From NCBI RefSeq assembly GCF_005886535.1, contig NZ_PNDS01000019.1:1-36730 (forward strand): DNA of 36,730 nucleotides, in the 5' to 3' direction. A model generated the notes under the pieces. That model was not told where the DNA came from and did no database searches. It saw only the letters and a program-made list of their open reading frames with translations. Below, piece by piece: positions 9,801-17,398 of the stretch (position 1 is the first letter of the stretch; every line of letters begins with the position of its first letter). The position numbers and the translations under genes were made by a program. This DNA is from Pseudoalteromonas sp. S2755. GTDB lineage: Bacteria > Pseudomonadota > Gammaproteobacteria > Enterobacterales > Alteromonadaceae.

Positions 9801-9931
9801 TTTATCGAGGCGTTGGCATGATAGTGCTTTGTGGTATTGCCATGGCAACTATCGTCACGCTCACCATTTTACCCGCGTTATTAGTCTGTTTTTTAAAACG
9901 ACCAGTAGAAAGCTCAGTAAGCAAACTCTAA
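6815..9931 (+). CDS. RND efflux permease (HAE-type), first pump
   Basis: Inner-membrane RND transporter of about 1038 residues with the usual twofold architecture: TM1 (residues 10-29), a large periplasmic loop, TM2-6, TM7 (about 524-542), a second loop, and TM8-12. ATG 6815 lies 6 bases after AGGAG (6804-6808); a GTG at 6812 is the alternative start. The TM4 motif reads GMTVDNTIVVLENI, so the second of the two relay aspartates of AcrB (D407-D408) is Asn. The TM10 motif reads VVNNPILIVD where AcrB has AKNAILIVE, so the K940 position is also Asn. Related VDN/VNN permeases form a known branch of the superfamily, so the pump may still be active with a different coupling network. Together with the adaptor it needs an external TolC, which is absent from this window. 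Confidence 0.88.
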   Translation: MLRASVNHAILVAVTVLICSILGIVAAFKIPVQMIPDLEVRTITVVTNWPGATPQDVEKEILIEQERYLRSLANLKRMSSYANTGEAEIELEFPFGVDVNEALINVSNALSQVPNYPENVDQPVLYSSAFSSNAFMFFNLKPQPGNPLNLDIDMLRDYAEDFIRPEMERVSGVSQVGVRGGALYQVQILVDQEQLASRGISLVDVRNAIRSRNQDASAGDIDSGKRRYLLRMVGRFESAKALEELVVSHRAGTTIKLKDIAQVKLDHYEVRDIAYNNGERTLMLSVRRESGSNVMAIKEEMMEVVARINRDMLASNGLQLTLLSDDVRYVKGSVENVWTNLALGAVLATLVMFWFLKSPRSTFIGVMGVPICTIAAFLGLLLFDRTINVISLAGVAFAIGMTVDNTIVVLENIEQARRRGLDKLQAAIIGVQEVWPAVLASTLTTVLVFAPILFIQQEAGQLYSDVAIAISAAIIASMLVALFVVPAANANFACKEISSGMLSTPKLPTFIPAMLSSPRARIVCIVLGCILLLGGAWLFMPKAEYLPEGEEPKAFSMMIAPPGYNLSHMQKIGDELLPYLNKHLENDDSDFVSGKTSLPPLKYYSMSVGVGSIWLLSEPYNSDHIDEMMEAITTKFRSYPGMRAFSSRGSIISSNDGGSRAVALDISGTDQTALYRAADAVYRLAGEVFDNPQVDSAPSSLTLDQPLIEIQPRWQRLAEVGMSADELGYTVAALSDGAYVDELILDDDKVDVFLFSESGNKQSLSQLAQSPVVTKAGLIPLSALADLREKADSDSLRRVDGRRTVTVYIIPPKNVALEEAQELVRTELLPQLQRQGDLLPGVNVSIGGAADQLDKTKEALGSNFIVALALCYLLLVAIFKHWGYPLFIMATVPLGMAGGLLGLIAINGIGSITGTFHQPFDMITMLGFLILLGTVVNNPILIVDQSRRNLESTAMSVYDAVISALQTRLKPIVMSTMTTLCGLAPLVFIPGEGSELYRGVGMIVLCGIAMATIVTLTILPALLVCFLKRPVESSVSKL

Positions 9932-9968
9932 CCACATATTAGTCACAATGTGGATGTTATGTATGAAA

Positions 9969-10005
9969 GCCCTGCTTGAACGTTTCTGTTCAGCAGGGCA
10001 TTTTT
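9969..10005 (+). terminator. Terminator of the first RND operon
   Basis: GCCCTGCTTGAAC (9969-9981) pairs with GTTCAGCAGGGC (9988-9999) with one bulged T, followed by ATTTTT. Confidence 0.85.
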
Positions 10006-10097
10006 AATTGCTAAGTGCCATGAAAGCTTGAAATTTACGCTCTTTGCCCACAAAGAAATAAGATGTGTACAGGTTTACATGGCAAATAGAGCACAAC

Positions 10098-10979
10098 ATG
10101 ACAAATAACATACGCTCTGCAATTATCGCGGAGGGCGGAGGTCAAAAAGGCATTTTTACAGCGGGCGTGCTTGATGCTTTTCTTGAGAAAAAATTTACGC
10201 CTTTTGATTTAAAAGTCGGTGTTTCAGCGGGCGCACAAAATCTCGCGGCTTACTGCGCTCGCGCAAGCCAATATGCGCAAACCGCCATCGAATCTCTGAC
10301 AACAGAGCAGCAGTTTTTCCGTCCTGCCCGATTTTTTACCGGTGGGAACGTTATTGACTTGGACTGGTATTTTCAGCAAGTAGAGCACAGTGGCAAAGTA
10401 CGGTTTCCTACCGAGCCTAACTATCTCACACCTGAGAGCAATTTTTATGCGGTTGCAAGTCACCTCGACTCGCTTGAACCACATTATTTGCATACCTGGC
10501 ACGATAATATGTTTACCCATTTAAAGGCTTCTAGTGCAATCCCTTTTTTGTATCGTCCAGGCGTTAAAGTTGCAGGGCACGGTATGATGGATGGTGGCGT
10601 AGCCGATCCTTTACCCGTGCGCTGGGCACACAGTCAAGGGGCAAAGACGATTTGGGTGATCAGAACCATAGAGGCACATGACGACGGCAAAATGCCAGTG
10701 CTTGAGCGCTTAAAGCCAATCATGCGGCGGGTTAATCAATCTCCTCGAATGTTCGAAATGTATCATCACTATCAAAGCCGCTATGCCGATGCGGTTAACT
10801 TTATGAATTCACCACCTGAGGATGTTAACGTCATTCAAATAGCGCCCAGTAGACCATTGGAATCCATGATTTTAGGCTCAAGCCCTGAAACCTTAAAATC
10901 TGATTATAAATTGGGATTTGAACTGGGATTAAAAGCGGTAGATAAATGGCGTGATATGCTTGAAGTAAGCGTAATGTAA
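10098..10979 (+). CDS. Patatin-like phospholipase (YjjU-like)
   Basis: A 293-residue patatin-family acyl hydrolase. The oxyanion-hole motif EGGGQKGIF is at residues 12-20, the nucleophile elbow GVSAG at 41-45 (Ser43), and the catalytic Asp lies in MMDGGVADP (Asp165), so the Ser-Asp dyad is intact. There is no signal peptide, so it is probably cytosolic or peripheral, like E. coli YjjU. The ATG at 10098 was chosen because the conserved core begins just after it; a GTG at 10065 would add 11 unconserved residues. No strong ribosome-binding site is visible for either. It is a single gene that ends at a perfect hairpin shared with the convergent gene. The lipid substrate is unknown. Confidence 0.82.
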   Translation: MTNNIRSAIIAEGGGQKGIFTAGVLDAFLEKKFTPFDLKVGVSAGAQNLAAYCARASQYAQTAIESLTTEQQFFRPARFFTGGNVIDLDWYFQQVEHSGKVRFPTEPNYLTPESNFYAVASHLDSLEPHYLHTWHDNMFTHLKASSAIPFLYRPGVKVAGHGMMDGGVADPLPVRWAHSQGAKTIWVIRTIEAHDDGKMPVLERLKPIMRRVNQSPRMFEMYHHYQSRYADAVNFMNSPPEDVNVIQIAPSRPLESMILGSSPETLKSDYKLGFELGLKAVDKWRDMLEVSVM

Positions 10980-10980
10980 C

Positions 10981-11007
10981 AAGCAAGTCTCAGGTTGAGA
11001 CTTGCTT
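10981..11007. terminator. Bidirectional terminator between convergent genes
   Basis: A perfect 12-bp inverted repeat, AAGCAAGTCTCA / TGAGACTTGCTT, with a three-base loop lies between the patatin gene and the minus-strand S1 protein gene. Confidence 0.8.
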
Positions 11008-11022
11008 ATTATTTGCTTGTGC

Positions 11023-11853
11023 TTAAGACTTGCGAATTGAAATAGAAGTCGCTTCGATATCAATTCGGCCATCTTTGAATAAACCACCGATGGCTTTTTT
11101 AAAGTTAGCTTTAGAGGTAGAGAAAGTACGCTTGATGGCGTCAGGATCTGACTTATCGCCCAGCGGTAAATAACCGCCACTTTCTTCGAGCTTGCTATAA
11201 ATGATTTCCGCAAGGTCTTTTACTTTACCAATACCTGGCTTTTCTAACACGATATCAATCTTATCTTCGTCATGAACCGCTTTTACAAAGCCTTTCATGC
11301 GCTGACCGATATACATGCGCTTAAATACATCATTGAAAAAGACCAATCCAAAATGTTTTTCATTGACGATCACTTTATAGCCAAGATCGGTTTTTGCCGC
11401 GACAATTAGGTCTACTTCTTCGAATTTTTCGTACTTGGCTTTTGATTTACCTAAGAACTTACCCAGCGCACTAGACGCACAAATGCGTTTACTGGCGTTA
11501 TCGAGATACAACTTCACTAAATAGCTGTAACCATCGCGCATTTTTGGTTTTTGTTCATTGTATGGGGCAAGCACGTCTTTATCTATGCCCAAATCCATAA
11601 AAGCACCAACCTTATTGATCTCTTTTACGCGAAGCAGGGCAAATTCGCCGACTTGTGCAAGTGGCTTTTTGGTTGTTGCCGTTGCGTGTCCCAAGTTATC
11701 TAAATAGATAAATACTTCGACAGAATCCCCTTCTTCGGTATGCGTTGGCACTTCTGTTCGAGGAAGAAACACATCACCAAGCTCACCACCGTTTAAATAA
11801 GCGCCTTCCGCGGTAAGCTCTTCAATGGTTAACATTTTGATTTGACCTAACAT
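11023..11853 (-). CDS. CvfB-like S1-domain RNA-binding protein
   Basis: A 276-residue protein of the CvfB/YitL type: N-terminal S1-like domains (GAYLNGGELGDVFLPRTEVP near residue 17; LLRVKEINKVGAFMDLGIDK near residue 73), a further S1 copy with GLVFFNDVFKRMYIGQRMKG (about 165-190), and a C-terminal winged-helix region (about 220-270). It probably binds RNA and affects expression, as reported for CvfB of Gram-positives; the targets here are unknown. The start is 2 bases after the stop of the DEAD-box gene, and the sequence encoding that protein's last residues (GAGGAA) supplies the ribosome-binding site, so the two are translationally coupled. Confidence 0.8.
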   Translation of the reverse strand: MLGQIKMLTIEELTAEGAYLNGGELGDVFLPRTEVPTHTEEGDSVEVFIYLDNLGHATATTKKPLAQVGEFALLRVKEINKVGAFMDLGIDKDVLAPYNEQKPKMRDGYSYLVKLYLDNASKRICASSALGKFLGKSKAKYEKFEEVDLIVAAKTDLGYKVIVNEKHFGLVFFNDVFKRMYIGQRMKGFVKAVHDEDKIDIVLEKPGIGKVKDLAEIIYSKLEESGGYLPLGDKSDPDAIKRTFSTSKANFKKAIGGLFKDGRIDIEATSISIRKS

Positions 11854-11855
11854 GG

Positions 11856-13187
11856 TTATTCCTCGTCAGTTTGTGGTTTTGGTTTACGACGCATCGGCAT
11901 AGTACCGTCAATATCAATCGGTGGCGGGACCACTTTTCTCGGTTGTGATTTTTTCACCGGCTTTTTCTTAGGTTTACTTGTTTGCTTTGGTGTAGACGCA
12001 GCAGGGCGATTTTTACTCTGCTGTGGTTTTTGCTTAAGTCCTTTGAATTTACCAACAAGACCAGAGACTTCTTCAAAACGTAGTGGCTCATCAAGGTAGT
12101 TTTTGATTGCCACATAGCTATCCCAATCTTTAGGGCCAACAAATGAAATCGCAGTGCCTTTAAACCCAGCACGTCCTGTACGACCGATACGATGGACATA
12201 TTCTTCTGCCTGCTTAGGCAAGTCAAAATTCATAACATGGGTAACGGAGAGCAAATCGAGACCACGAGAGGCAACGTCTGTGGTAACCAGCACTTTATAG
12301 ATCCCACGGCTGAAGCTTTCCATAATGTCTAACCGCTTATTTTGTGGCATATCGCCCGACAACGATACCGCTTTAATCGACATCTCATTTAGCAGTTTGC
12401 TTAATCTGTCTGTGTCGCCACGGGTTGCGGTAAAGATAATGCACTGTCCTACGTCATCCTGTGTGATGAAGTGTTTAAGCAGTGCTTCTTTATGATCTAA
12501 ATGATCGGCAAAGTAGAGTGCTTGCTTAATGTCTTCATGCTGCTGATGGGCGTTGCTCAACATAATGCGCTTTGGCGATTTAAGTAATTGACGTGACGAT
12601 GCTTCTACTTGTGTATGATCTAGCGTAGCTGAAAATAGCAGCGTTTGTCTTTGGCGGTGATCTGCAGAGTCATTAATGACGTCTAACTGTTTTTCAAAGC
12701 CAAGGTCAAACATACGATCTGCTTCATCAAAAATAAGCAGCTCAAGACCACCTAAAAATAATGAGCGATTTTCAACGTGATCGGCAATACGACCAGGAGT
12801 ACCCACCACAAAATGCGGGTCGCGGCGTAGCGCTTTTACCTGATCATTGTAGTTTTCACCACCCAAAATCTTACAGACTTGAATATTAGTGCCAGCACAC
12901 AGTGCACGACACTCAGAGAACACTTGAGTCGCGAGTTCACGAGTTGGGGCTACGATAACAACGCGAGGATCGCGTTTGCTTAGCGCTTTTTGTTTCATTA
13001 CACGCTGTACGGCAGGCAGCAAGAAGGCTAGGGTTTTGCCAGAGCCTGTTTTAGACTGCGCAAAAACATCGTGGCCAGCTAGAGCCGTTGGGATGGCATG
13101 CGCTTGGATCTCGGTCGGTTCCGTGATCCCTTGGTGAGCCAGTTGTTGTTCTAGGCGCGTATCTATCCCAAGTTCAGTGAATCTCAA
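11856..13187 (-). CDS. DEAD-box ATP-dependent RNA helicase
   Basis: 443 residues with the complete helicase motif set: Q motif (RFTELGID...EPTEIQ), motif I SKTGSGKT (45-52), PTRELATQ (81-88), GTPGR, DEAD (154-157), SAT (186-188), and in the second RecA domain TTDVASRGLD and HRIGRTGRAG. The last 70 residues are a basic, Pro/Lys-rich tail (KPKKKPVKKSQPRK) of the kind that gives RhlE-type helicases general RNA affinity. It likely unwinds rRNA or mRNA structures. Which of RhlE or another paralogue it corresponds to cannot be settled here. It is cotranscribed with the downstream S1 protein, suggesting a joint role in RNA handling, and diverges from trhO. Confidence 0.9.
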   Translation of the reverse strand: MRFTELGIDTRLEQQLAHQGITEPTEIQAHAIPTALAGHDVFAQSKTGSGKTLAFLLPAVQRVMKQKALSKRDPRVVIVAPTRELATQVFSECRALCAGTNIQVCKILGGENYNDQVKALRRDPHFVVGTPGRIADHVENRSLFLGGLELLIFDEADRMFDLGFEKQLDVINDSADHRQRQTLLFSATLDHTQVEASSRQLLKSPKRIMLSNAHQQHEDIKQALYFADHLDHKEALLKHFITQDDVGQCIIFTATRGDTDRLSKLLNEMSIKAVSLSGDMPQNKRLDIMESFSRGIYKVLVTTDVASRGLDLLSVTHVMNFDLPKQAEEYVHRIGRTGRAGFKGTAISFVGPKDWDSYVAIKNYLDEPLRFEEVSGLVGKFKGLKQKPQQSKNRPAASTPKQTSKPKKKPVKKSQPRKVVPPPIDIDGTMPMRRKPKPQTDEE

Positions 13188-13269
13188 GTCAATTTCTCCA
13201 AGTCTTGAATTTTAAAAACACGAGATTATACCAAAGCATAGACGCTATCGGATATAGAATTTGTGTTTT

Positions 13270-13297
13270 TTGCATTTTAATCAAAAATCCGTAAAAT
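13270..13297 (+). promoter_or_regulatory. Probable sigma-70 promoter of trhO
   Basis: -35 TTGCAT (13270-13275), 16-base spacer, -10 TAAAAT (13292-13297). This leaves a 5' leader of about 90 bases before the trhO ATG. Confidence 0.55.
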
Positions 13298-13334
13298 ACG
13301 CGCCTCAGCGCCGGGTTTGCGACTCGGTTTTCGT

Positions 13335-13366
13335 GCTTTACACATCGGCATGCTTAATGTGTAAGC
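13335..13366 (+). other. Stem-loop in the trhO 5' leader
   Basis: GCTTTACACAT (13335-13345) pairs with ATGTGTAAGC (13357-13366), one bulged T and an 11-base loop. It ends 29 bases before the start codon and has no T-tract, so it is not a terminator. It could affect mRNA stability or translation; this is inference from position. Confidence 0.4.
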
Positions 13367-13395
13367 TAATCAAAGCTTAAATCTAGGAAAATACA

Positions 13396-14379
13396 ATGTC
13401 AGAACAATACGTTGTTTGTGCTATGTACAAGTTTGTCTCTTTACCTAACTATCAAGAGATAAGACAGCCACTTCACGATGTGATGGAAGCGAATGAAGTT
13501 CGCGGTACGTTATTACTTGCAGAAGAAGGTATCAATGGTACCGTTGCCGGTAAACGTGAAGGCATTGATGCGCTACTTGCATGGTTAGACAAACAACCAG
13601 GCCTTGATAACATCGTTTATAAAGAGTCGTTCGATGAAACTTGCCCTTTCTACCGCACTAAAGTAAAGCTTAAGAAAGAAATCGTGACCATGGGTGTACA
13701 AGGTATAGACCCAAAAGAAGTGGTTGGTACGTACGTAAAACCACAAGATTGGAATGCATTGATTTCAGACCCTGACGTTGTACTCGTTGATACGCGTAAC
13801 GACTATGAAATCGAGATCGGTACATTCAAAAATGCCATCGATCCTAAAACCAAGACTTTTCGTGAATTCCCTGAGTGGGCGCAAAATAACTTAAACCCAG
13901 AAAAACACAAAAAAGTGGCGATGTTCTGTACTGGCGGGATCCGCTGTGAAAAATCAACAGCGTATATGAAAGAGCAAGGCTTCGAAGAGGTTTATCACTT
14001 GGAAGGCGGTATTCTTAAATACTTAGAAGACGTGCCAAAAGAAGAAACCATGTGGGAAGGTGAGTGTTTTGTCTTTGATAACCGTGTTGCTGTTGATCAT
14101 GACTTAAACAAAGGGTCTTATGATCAATGTCATGCTTGTCGTATGCCAATCACGGAAGCAGAGAAGCAACTTGAGGAATATATGGAAGGGGTGTCTTGTC
14201 ACCACTGCCATAAAGACCTTACAGAAGAGCAAATTGCACGATTTGCTGAGCGTCAAAAGCAAATTGAGCTGGCTAAACAACGCGGCGAAGGTCATATCGG
14301 CCACGAAGCACAGGATGCTATTCGTAAGCGCAAAGAAGAAAAGCTAGCGCAAAAAGAAGCGCAACGTCAAAAGCGCTAA
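13396..14379 (+). CDS. trhO: TrhO, oxygen-dependent tRNA uridine(34) hydroxylase
   Basis: A 327-residue rhodanese-family protein matching TrhO/YceA, which makes 5-hydroxyuridine at wobble position 34 of tRNAs, a precursor of cmo5U/mcmo5U. The N-terminal acylphosphatase-like domain (residues 1-95) is followed by a rhodanese domain with the active-site loop CTGGIR (Cys178-Arg183) and the conserved LVDTRNDYE stretch (about 130-138). The C-terminal part holds two Cys pairs (CHACRMP near 243 and CHHCHKD near 270), probably metal-binding, then a basic helical tail. The start follows AGGAAAATACA. It is monocistronic between its own promoter and a strong terminator. Confidence 0.93.
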   Translation: MSEQYVVCAMYKFVSLPNYQEIRQPLHDVMEANEVRGTLLLAEEGINGTVAGKREGIDALLAWLDKQPGLDNIVYKESFDETCPFYRTKVKLKKEIVTMGVQGIDPKEVVGTYVKPQDWNALISDPDVVLVDTRNDYEIEIGTFKNAIDPKTKTFREFPEWAQNNLNPEKHKKVAMFCTGGIRCEKSTAYMKEQGFEEVYHLEGGILKYLEDVPKEETMWEGECFVFDNRVAVDHDLNKGSYDQCHACRMPITEAEKQLEEYMEGVSCHHCHKDLTEEQIARFAERQKQIELAKQRGEGHIGHEAQDAIRKRKEEKLAQKEAQRQKR

Positions 14380-14407
14380 AGTTACATTGTACTAAGAATA
14401 CATAATA

Positions 14408-14430
14408 AAGGGACCGGTTGGTCCCTTTTC
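14408..14430 (+). terminator. trhO terminator
   Basis: AAGGGACC (14408-14415) pairs with GGTCCCTT (14420-14427) around GGTT, followed by T residues. Confidence 0.88.
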
Positions 14431-14680
14431 TCTGCTAAACCTTTCACTGCCAGCTATTTGCGCAAGCGCCATTTGCTTTGCAAACTTTTCATATTAGGTG
14501 TGTAGCCTTTTCTAATTTCCGTTTTCAAATTCTTTGAAATCTAATTCTGTAATTAAATTAATTCATAATAATCAATGGGATATCTATTGTTCTCAGATTG
14601 GTGCTTTCCTTGCTTATTCAAAGGCTATCGCTGTAAATCTAAAAATTGATTTACGCCGTTAAATTTTTTGAAGGAGCTTT
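14431..14680. other. AT-rich leader upstream of the aldehyde dehydrogenase gene
   Basis: No ORF of note. TTGAAA at 14534 could be a -35 element, but no -10 at the correct distance stands out. AAGGAG at 14671-14676 is the ribosome-binding site of the next gene. Confidence 0.5.
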
Positions 14681-16066
14681 ATGATGTCAAACACGGTAAC
14701 CACAATTAATCCTGCGACAGGACAACCCGTTAACGAATATACTTTAATGGGTTTGGATGAGGCGCAAAAGGCGGTGGACTTAGCCAATGACTGCTATTCA
14801 TTTTGGAAGAAAACCACATTCACGCAAAGAGCGCAAAAGCTAAACAGGCTTGCTGATTTAATTGAGCAAAATAAATCCAAGTTAGTTTCACTGATGACCG
14901 AGGAAATGGGCAAAGTGACGGAGCAGGGTGAACAGGAAGTCTCCTTGTGTGCTGAAATTTGCCGATATACCGCCGAGCATGGCGAAAAAGAATTACAGGA
15001 TGAGCATCGGGTATTTGAGCAGGGACATGCTATTATCACTTATCAACCAATAGGCGTGATCTTAGGAATACAACCTTGGAACTTTCCACTTTATCAGGTG
15101 ATTAGATACAGTGTTTCAAACGTGATGGCGGGCAATACCACGGTAATGAAACATGCCTCAAATGTATTTGGTATGGCTAAATTAATTGAAGAGTTGTATT
15201 TAGAGGCAGGCTTTCCAAAAGGTTGCTACCAGTCACTATTAATTGACGGCGAGACAGCAAGCGAGTTGATAAAAAACCCACATATTCGCGGTGTTACATT
15301 TACCGGAAGCGATAAAGTAGGTAAACAAGTTGCCAAACAAGCTGCTGAGCTTTCTAAAAAAACTGTCCTAGAGCTTGGCAGTAACGATGCCTTTGTGGTG
15401 CTGGCAGATGCTGATATTAACAAAGCGGTGTCGGCGTGTATTCAAGGTCGTATTGTCAACAACGGTGAAACCTGCGTTGCCGCGAAGCGCTTTATTATCG
15501 TTGATGAAATTTATGATAAATTTAGAGAGGCTTTTGTGGCTGGCTTTAAGCAGCTTAAGGTGGGAGATCCTACCGCAGTAGACACCGACTTAGGGCCTAT
15601 GGCGCGCAAAGACTTACGTGATGAATTACACCAACAAGTTGAAGCGTCCGTTGAGGCTGGAGCGACTTGTACGCTCGGTGGAGAAATTCCGAAACAACAA
15701 GGCTTTTATTATCCAGTCACCATTTTGGAAGACGTTAAACCCGGTATGCCAGCTTATGATGATGAATTGTTTGGCCCTGTGGCGTCGCTAATTCGTGTGA
15801 ATGATGAGGCTGAGGCAATGATGGTAGCCAATGATTCACGCTATGGTTTAGGTGGCGGCATTTTTTCTGAAGACACCCAACGTGCAACAGAACTTGCTAT
15901 TAAGGAGTTTGACACTGGCATGGTGAATATTAATGGCTATTCGCTGGCACAACCAAATTTGCCGTTTGGTGGTGTTAAAGACAGTGGCTATGGTAGAGAG
16001 CATGGTGGCTTTGGGATAAAAGAGTTTGTTAACGTGAAAACCGTAATGGTCGCAAGCGCTGAATAA
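14681..16066 (+). CDS. NAD(P)-dependent succinate-semialdehyde dehydrogenase (Sad/YneI-like)
   Basis: A 461-residue aldehyde dehydrogenase whose length and sequence follow E. coli Sad (462 residues). It oxidises succinate semialdehyde (from GABA or related amine breakdown) to succinate. Visible motifs: PWNFP (132-136), the cofactor Lys in KHAS (about 157), FTGSDKVGK (207-215), general-base Glu in LELGSNDAF (E231) and catalytic Cys in NNGETCVAAKRF (C265). The ELGSND motif has Ser where most families have Gly, as in Sad-type enzymes. Two tandem ATGs (14681, 14684) follow AAGGAG; the second has the better spacing. No GABA transaminase is adjacent, so the physiological substrate is inferred from family only. 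Confidence 0.85.
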   Translation: MMSNTVTTINPATGQPVNEYTLMGLDEAQKAVDLANDCYSFWKKTTFTQRAQKLNRLADLIEQNKSKLVSLMTEEMGKVTEQGEQEVSLCAEICRYTAEHGEKELQDEHRVFEQGHAIITYQPIGVILGIQPWNFPLYQVIRYSVSNVMAGNTTVMKHASNVFGMAKLIEELYLEAGFPKGCYQSLLIDGETASELIKNPHIRGVTFTGSDKVGKQVAKQAAELSKKTVLELGSNDAFVVLADADINKAVSACIQGRIVNNGETCVAAKRFIIVDEIYDKFREAFVAGFKQLKVGDPTAVDTDLGPMARKDLRDELHQQVEASVEAGATCTLGGEIPKQQGFYYPVTILEDVKPGMPAYDDELFGPVASLIRVNDEAEAMMVANDSRYGLGGGIFSEDTQRATELAIKEFDTGMVNINGYSLAQPNLPFGGVKDSGYGREHGGFGIKEFVNVKTVMVASAE

Positions 16067-16093
16067 CGCAAACCAGTCCTAGTTTTTATGCTG

Positions 16094-16116
16094 GAGCCAG
16101 TAATACTGGCTCTTTG
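16094..16116 (+). terminator. Terminator after the aldehyde dehydrogenase gene
   Basis: GAGCCAGTA (16094-16102) and TACTGGCTC (16104-16112) form a nearly perfect palindrome followed by TTTGCATTTT. Confidence 0.75.
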
Positions 16117-16130
16117 CATTTTAAATTGGT

Positions 16131-16136
16131 TATAAT
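16131..16136 (+). promoter_or_regulatory. -10 element of the sua5 promoter
   Basis: A perfect TATAAT lies 32 bases upstream of the GTG start, just after the preceding terminator. No good -35 is seen at 17 bases. Confidence 0.45.
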
Positions 16137-16167
16137 TCGCGTCCATTTTTTACACTGAGAAAAACAC

Positions 16168-17178
16168 GTGGGCGAAGCGAGCTTAACAACCTTACATTTA
16201 TTAGCAACTGATCCAAGCGCAGCGGCGCAAGCAGCTGAACTTGCACGTAATGGTCAACTTGTAGCGGTTCCGACAGAAACCGTTTATGGCTTAGCAGCAG
16301 ATGCAAAGCAACCCGATGCGGTTAAAAAAATCTTTGCAGCAAAAGGACGCCCAGCTGATCACCCGCTAATCGTACACCTCGCTGACAAGTCTTTGGTTAC
16401 TGAGTGGGTGGAAACATTACCTGACTATTTTGACGCTTTAGCTGATGCGTTTTGGCCGGGGCCACTGACGATCGTTGCCAAAAAGCAAGCACATGTGAGC
16501 GATATAGTGACAGGCGGCCACCCAACCGTGGGTATACGTGTGCCAAATCATCCTGCAATGCTAGCATTATTACAGCACATTAACTCCGGGCTTGCTGCGC
16601 CTTCTGCTAATCCTTATAAAAAAATTAGTCCAACCACCGCCGAACAAGTATTGTTTGGATTGTCGGGAAAGATAGCGGCTGTGTTAGACGGCGGCCCATG
16701 TGAAGTGGGACTTGAGTCTACAATTGTCGATATATCTTCAGCCACACCGAGGATCTTGCGAGCAGGCCCTATTACTAAAGCTGCACTTGAAGCGGTGCTC
16801 AATATTGAAGTGGATGAGCCTGATGTACACACCGTAGCCGTCCCTGGTAACGTAAAAGCCCATTATCAACCAAGCAAACCGCTCACCCTGTTGTCAACGG
16901 AAGAGTTAGCTGTTCGCCTATGCGGCCAGTGCGAAGCGAATACCGGTGTATTGTATTATTCACCACAAATTGAGCGAATGATCTCTGAGAATTCAGCAAA
17001 CAACGAGCTGGTGGATCTTAAGCTTGGTGCTGACAAAGCCAAATATGCGCAGGGGCTTTATCACGGGTTACATCAATTGGACCAATCAAGTGCAACCGAG
17101 ATTTTGCTGGAAGCACCACCTACGGCGCCCGAGTGGCGTGATGTTAACGACAGACTGATGCGTGCGGCCGCACAATAG
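16168..17178 (+). CDS. sua5: L-threonylcarbamoyladenylate synthase, long Sua5 type
   Basis: A 336-residue enzyme that makes threonylcarbamoyl-AMP from Thr, bicarbonate and ATP, the first step of tRNA t6A37 synthesis. The YrdC/TsaC domain (residues 10-205) shows VPTETVYGLAADA, the KGRP loop (KGRPADHPLIVH) and the APSAN motif (LAAPSANPYKKISPTTAEQV), all ligand-binding elements. A linker and the C-terminal Sua5 domain (about 215-336, LLSTEELAVRL onward) distinguish it from short TsaC. The start is a GTG at 16168; the upstream purine run GAGAAAAA is a weak ribosome-binding site, and no better in-frame start exists before the conserved core. It ends in a GC-rich hairpin. Confidence 0.9.
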   Translation: MGEASLTTLHLLATDPSAAAQAAELARNGQLVAVPTETVYGLAADAKQPDAVKKIFAAKGRPADHPLIVHLADKSLVTEWVETLPDYFDALADAFWPGPLTIVAKKQAHVSDIVTGGHPTVGIRVPNHPAMLALLQHINSGLAAPSANPYKKISPTTAEQVLFGLSGKIAAVLDGGPCEVGLESTIVDISSATPRILRAGPITKAALEAVLNIEVDEPDVHTVAVPGNVKAHYQPSKPLTLLSTEELAVRLCGQCEANTGVLYYSPQIERMISENSANNELVDLKLGADKAKYAQGLYHGLHQLDQSSATEILLEAPPTAPEWRDVNDRLMRAAAQ

Positions 17179-17187
17179 ACATAATTT

Positions 17188-17208
17188 GGCGCGGTAGTCT
17201 ATCGCGCC
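17188..17208 (+). terminator. GC-rich hairpin after sua5
   Basis: GGCGCGGTA (17188-17196) pairs with TATCGCGCC (17200-17208, one G-T pair). The tail is C-rich rather than T-rich, so intrinsic termination is uncertain. Confidence 0.4.
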
Positions 17209-17224
17209 TCACTCCCCCCTCAAT

Positions 17225-17250
17225 CTTTACATAACTTTACCTTACTTTAC
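17225..17250 (+). promoter_or_regulatory. Three CTTTAC boxes at 10-bp spacing (CpxR-like operator)
   Basis: CTTTAC occurs at 17225-17230, 17235-17240 and 17245-17250, on one helix face. The complement is GTAAAG-N4-GTAAAG-N4-GTAAAG, which meets the CpxR box description (GTAAA, 4-8 bases, GTAAA) twice. It lies just upstream of a candidate promoter and about 150 bases before the adaptor gene. CpxR control of RND pumps is known in other gammaproteobacteria; control here is inferred. Confidence 0.5.
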
Positions 17251-17261
17251 ATGGGCTTATC

Positions 17262-17289
17262 TTGCCTTTGAAACGCTGCAAGGCATACT
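17262..17289 (+). promoter_or_regulatory. Candidate promoter of the second RND operon
   Basis: TTGCCT (17262-17267), 16 bases, CATACT (17284-17289). A better -10 match, TATACT at 17305-17310, has no -35 partner. The CTTTAC boxes end 11 bases before this -35. Confidence 0.4.
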
Positions 17290-17398
17290 GCATCTTATCG
17301 CACTTATACTGTGTGTTATCGAATAGTTTATCTTGATGTGAGTGATTAACTGTTACACTCAAATATAGCTAAGAACAATAGAAATTATTAAGGTTAAT

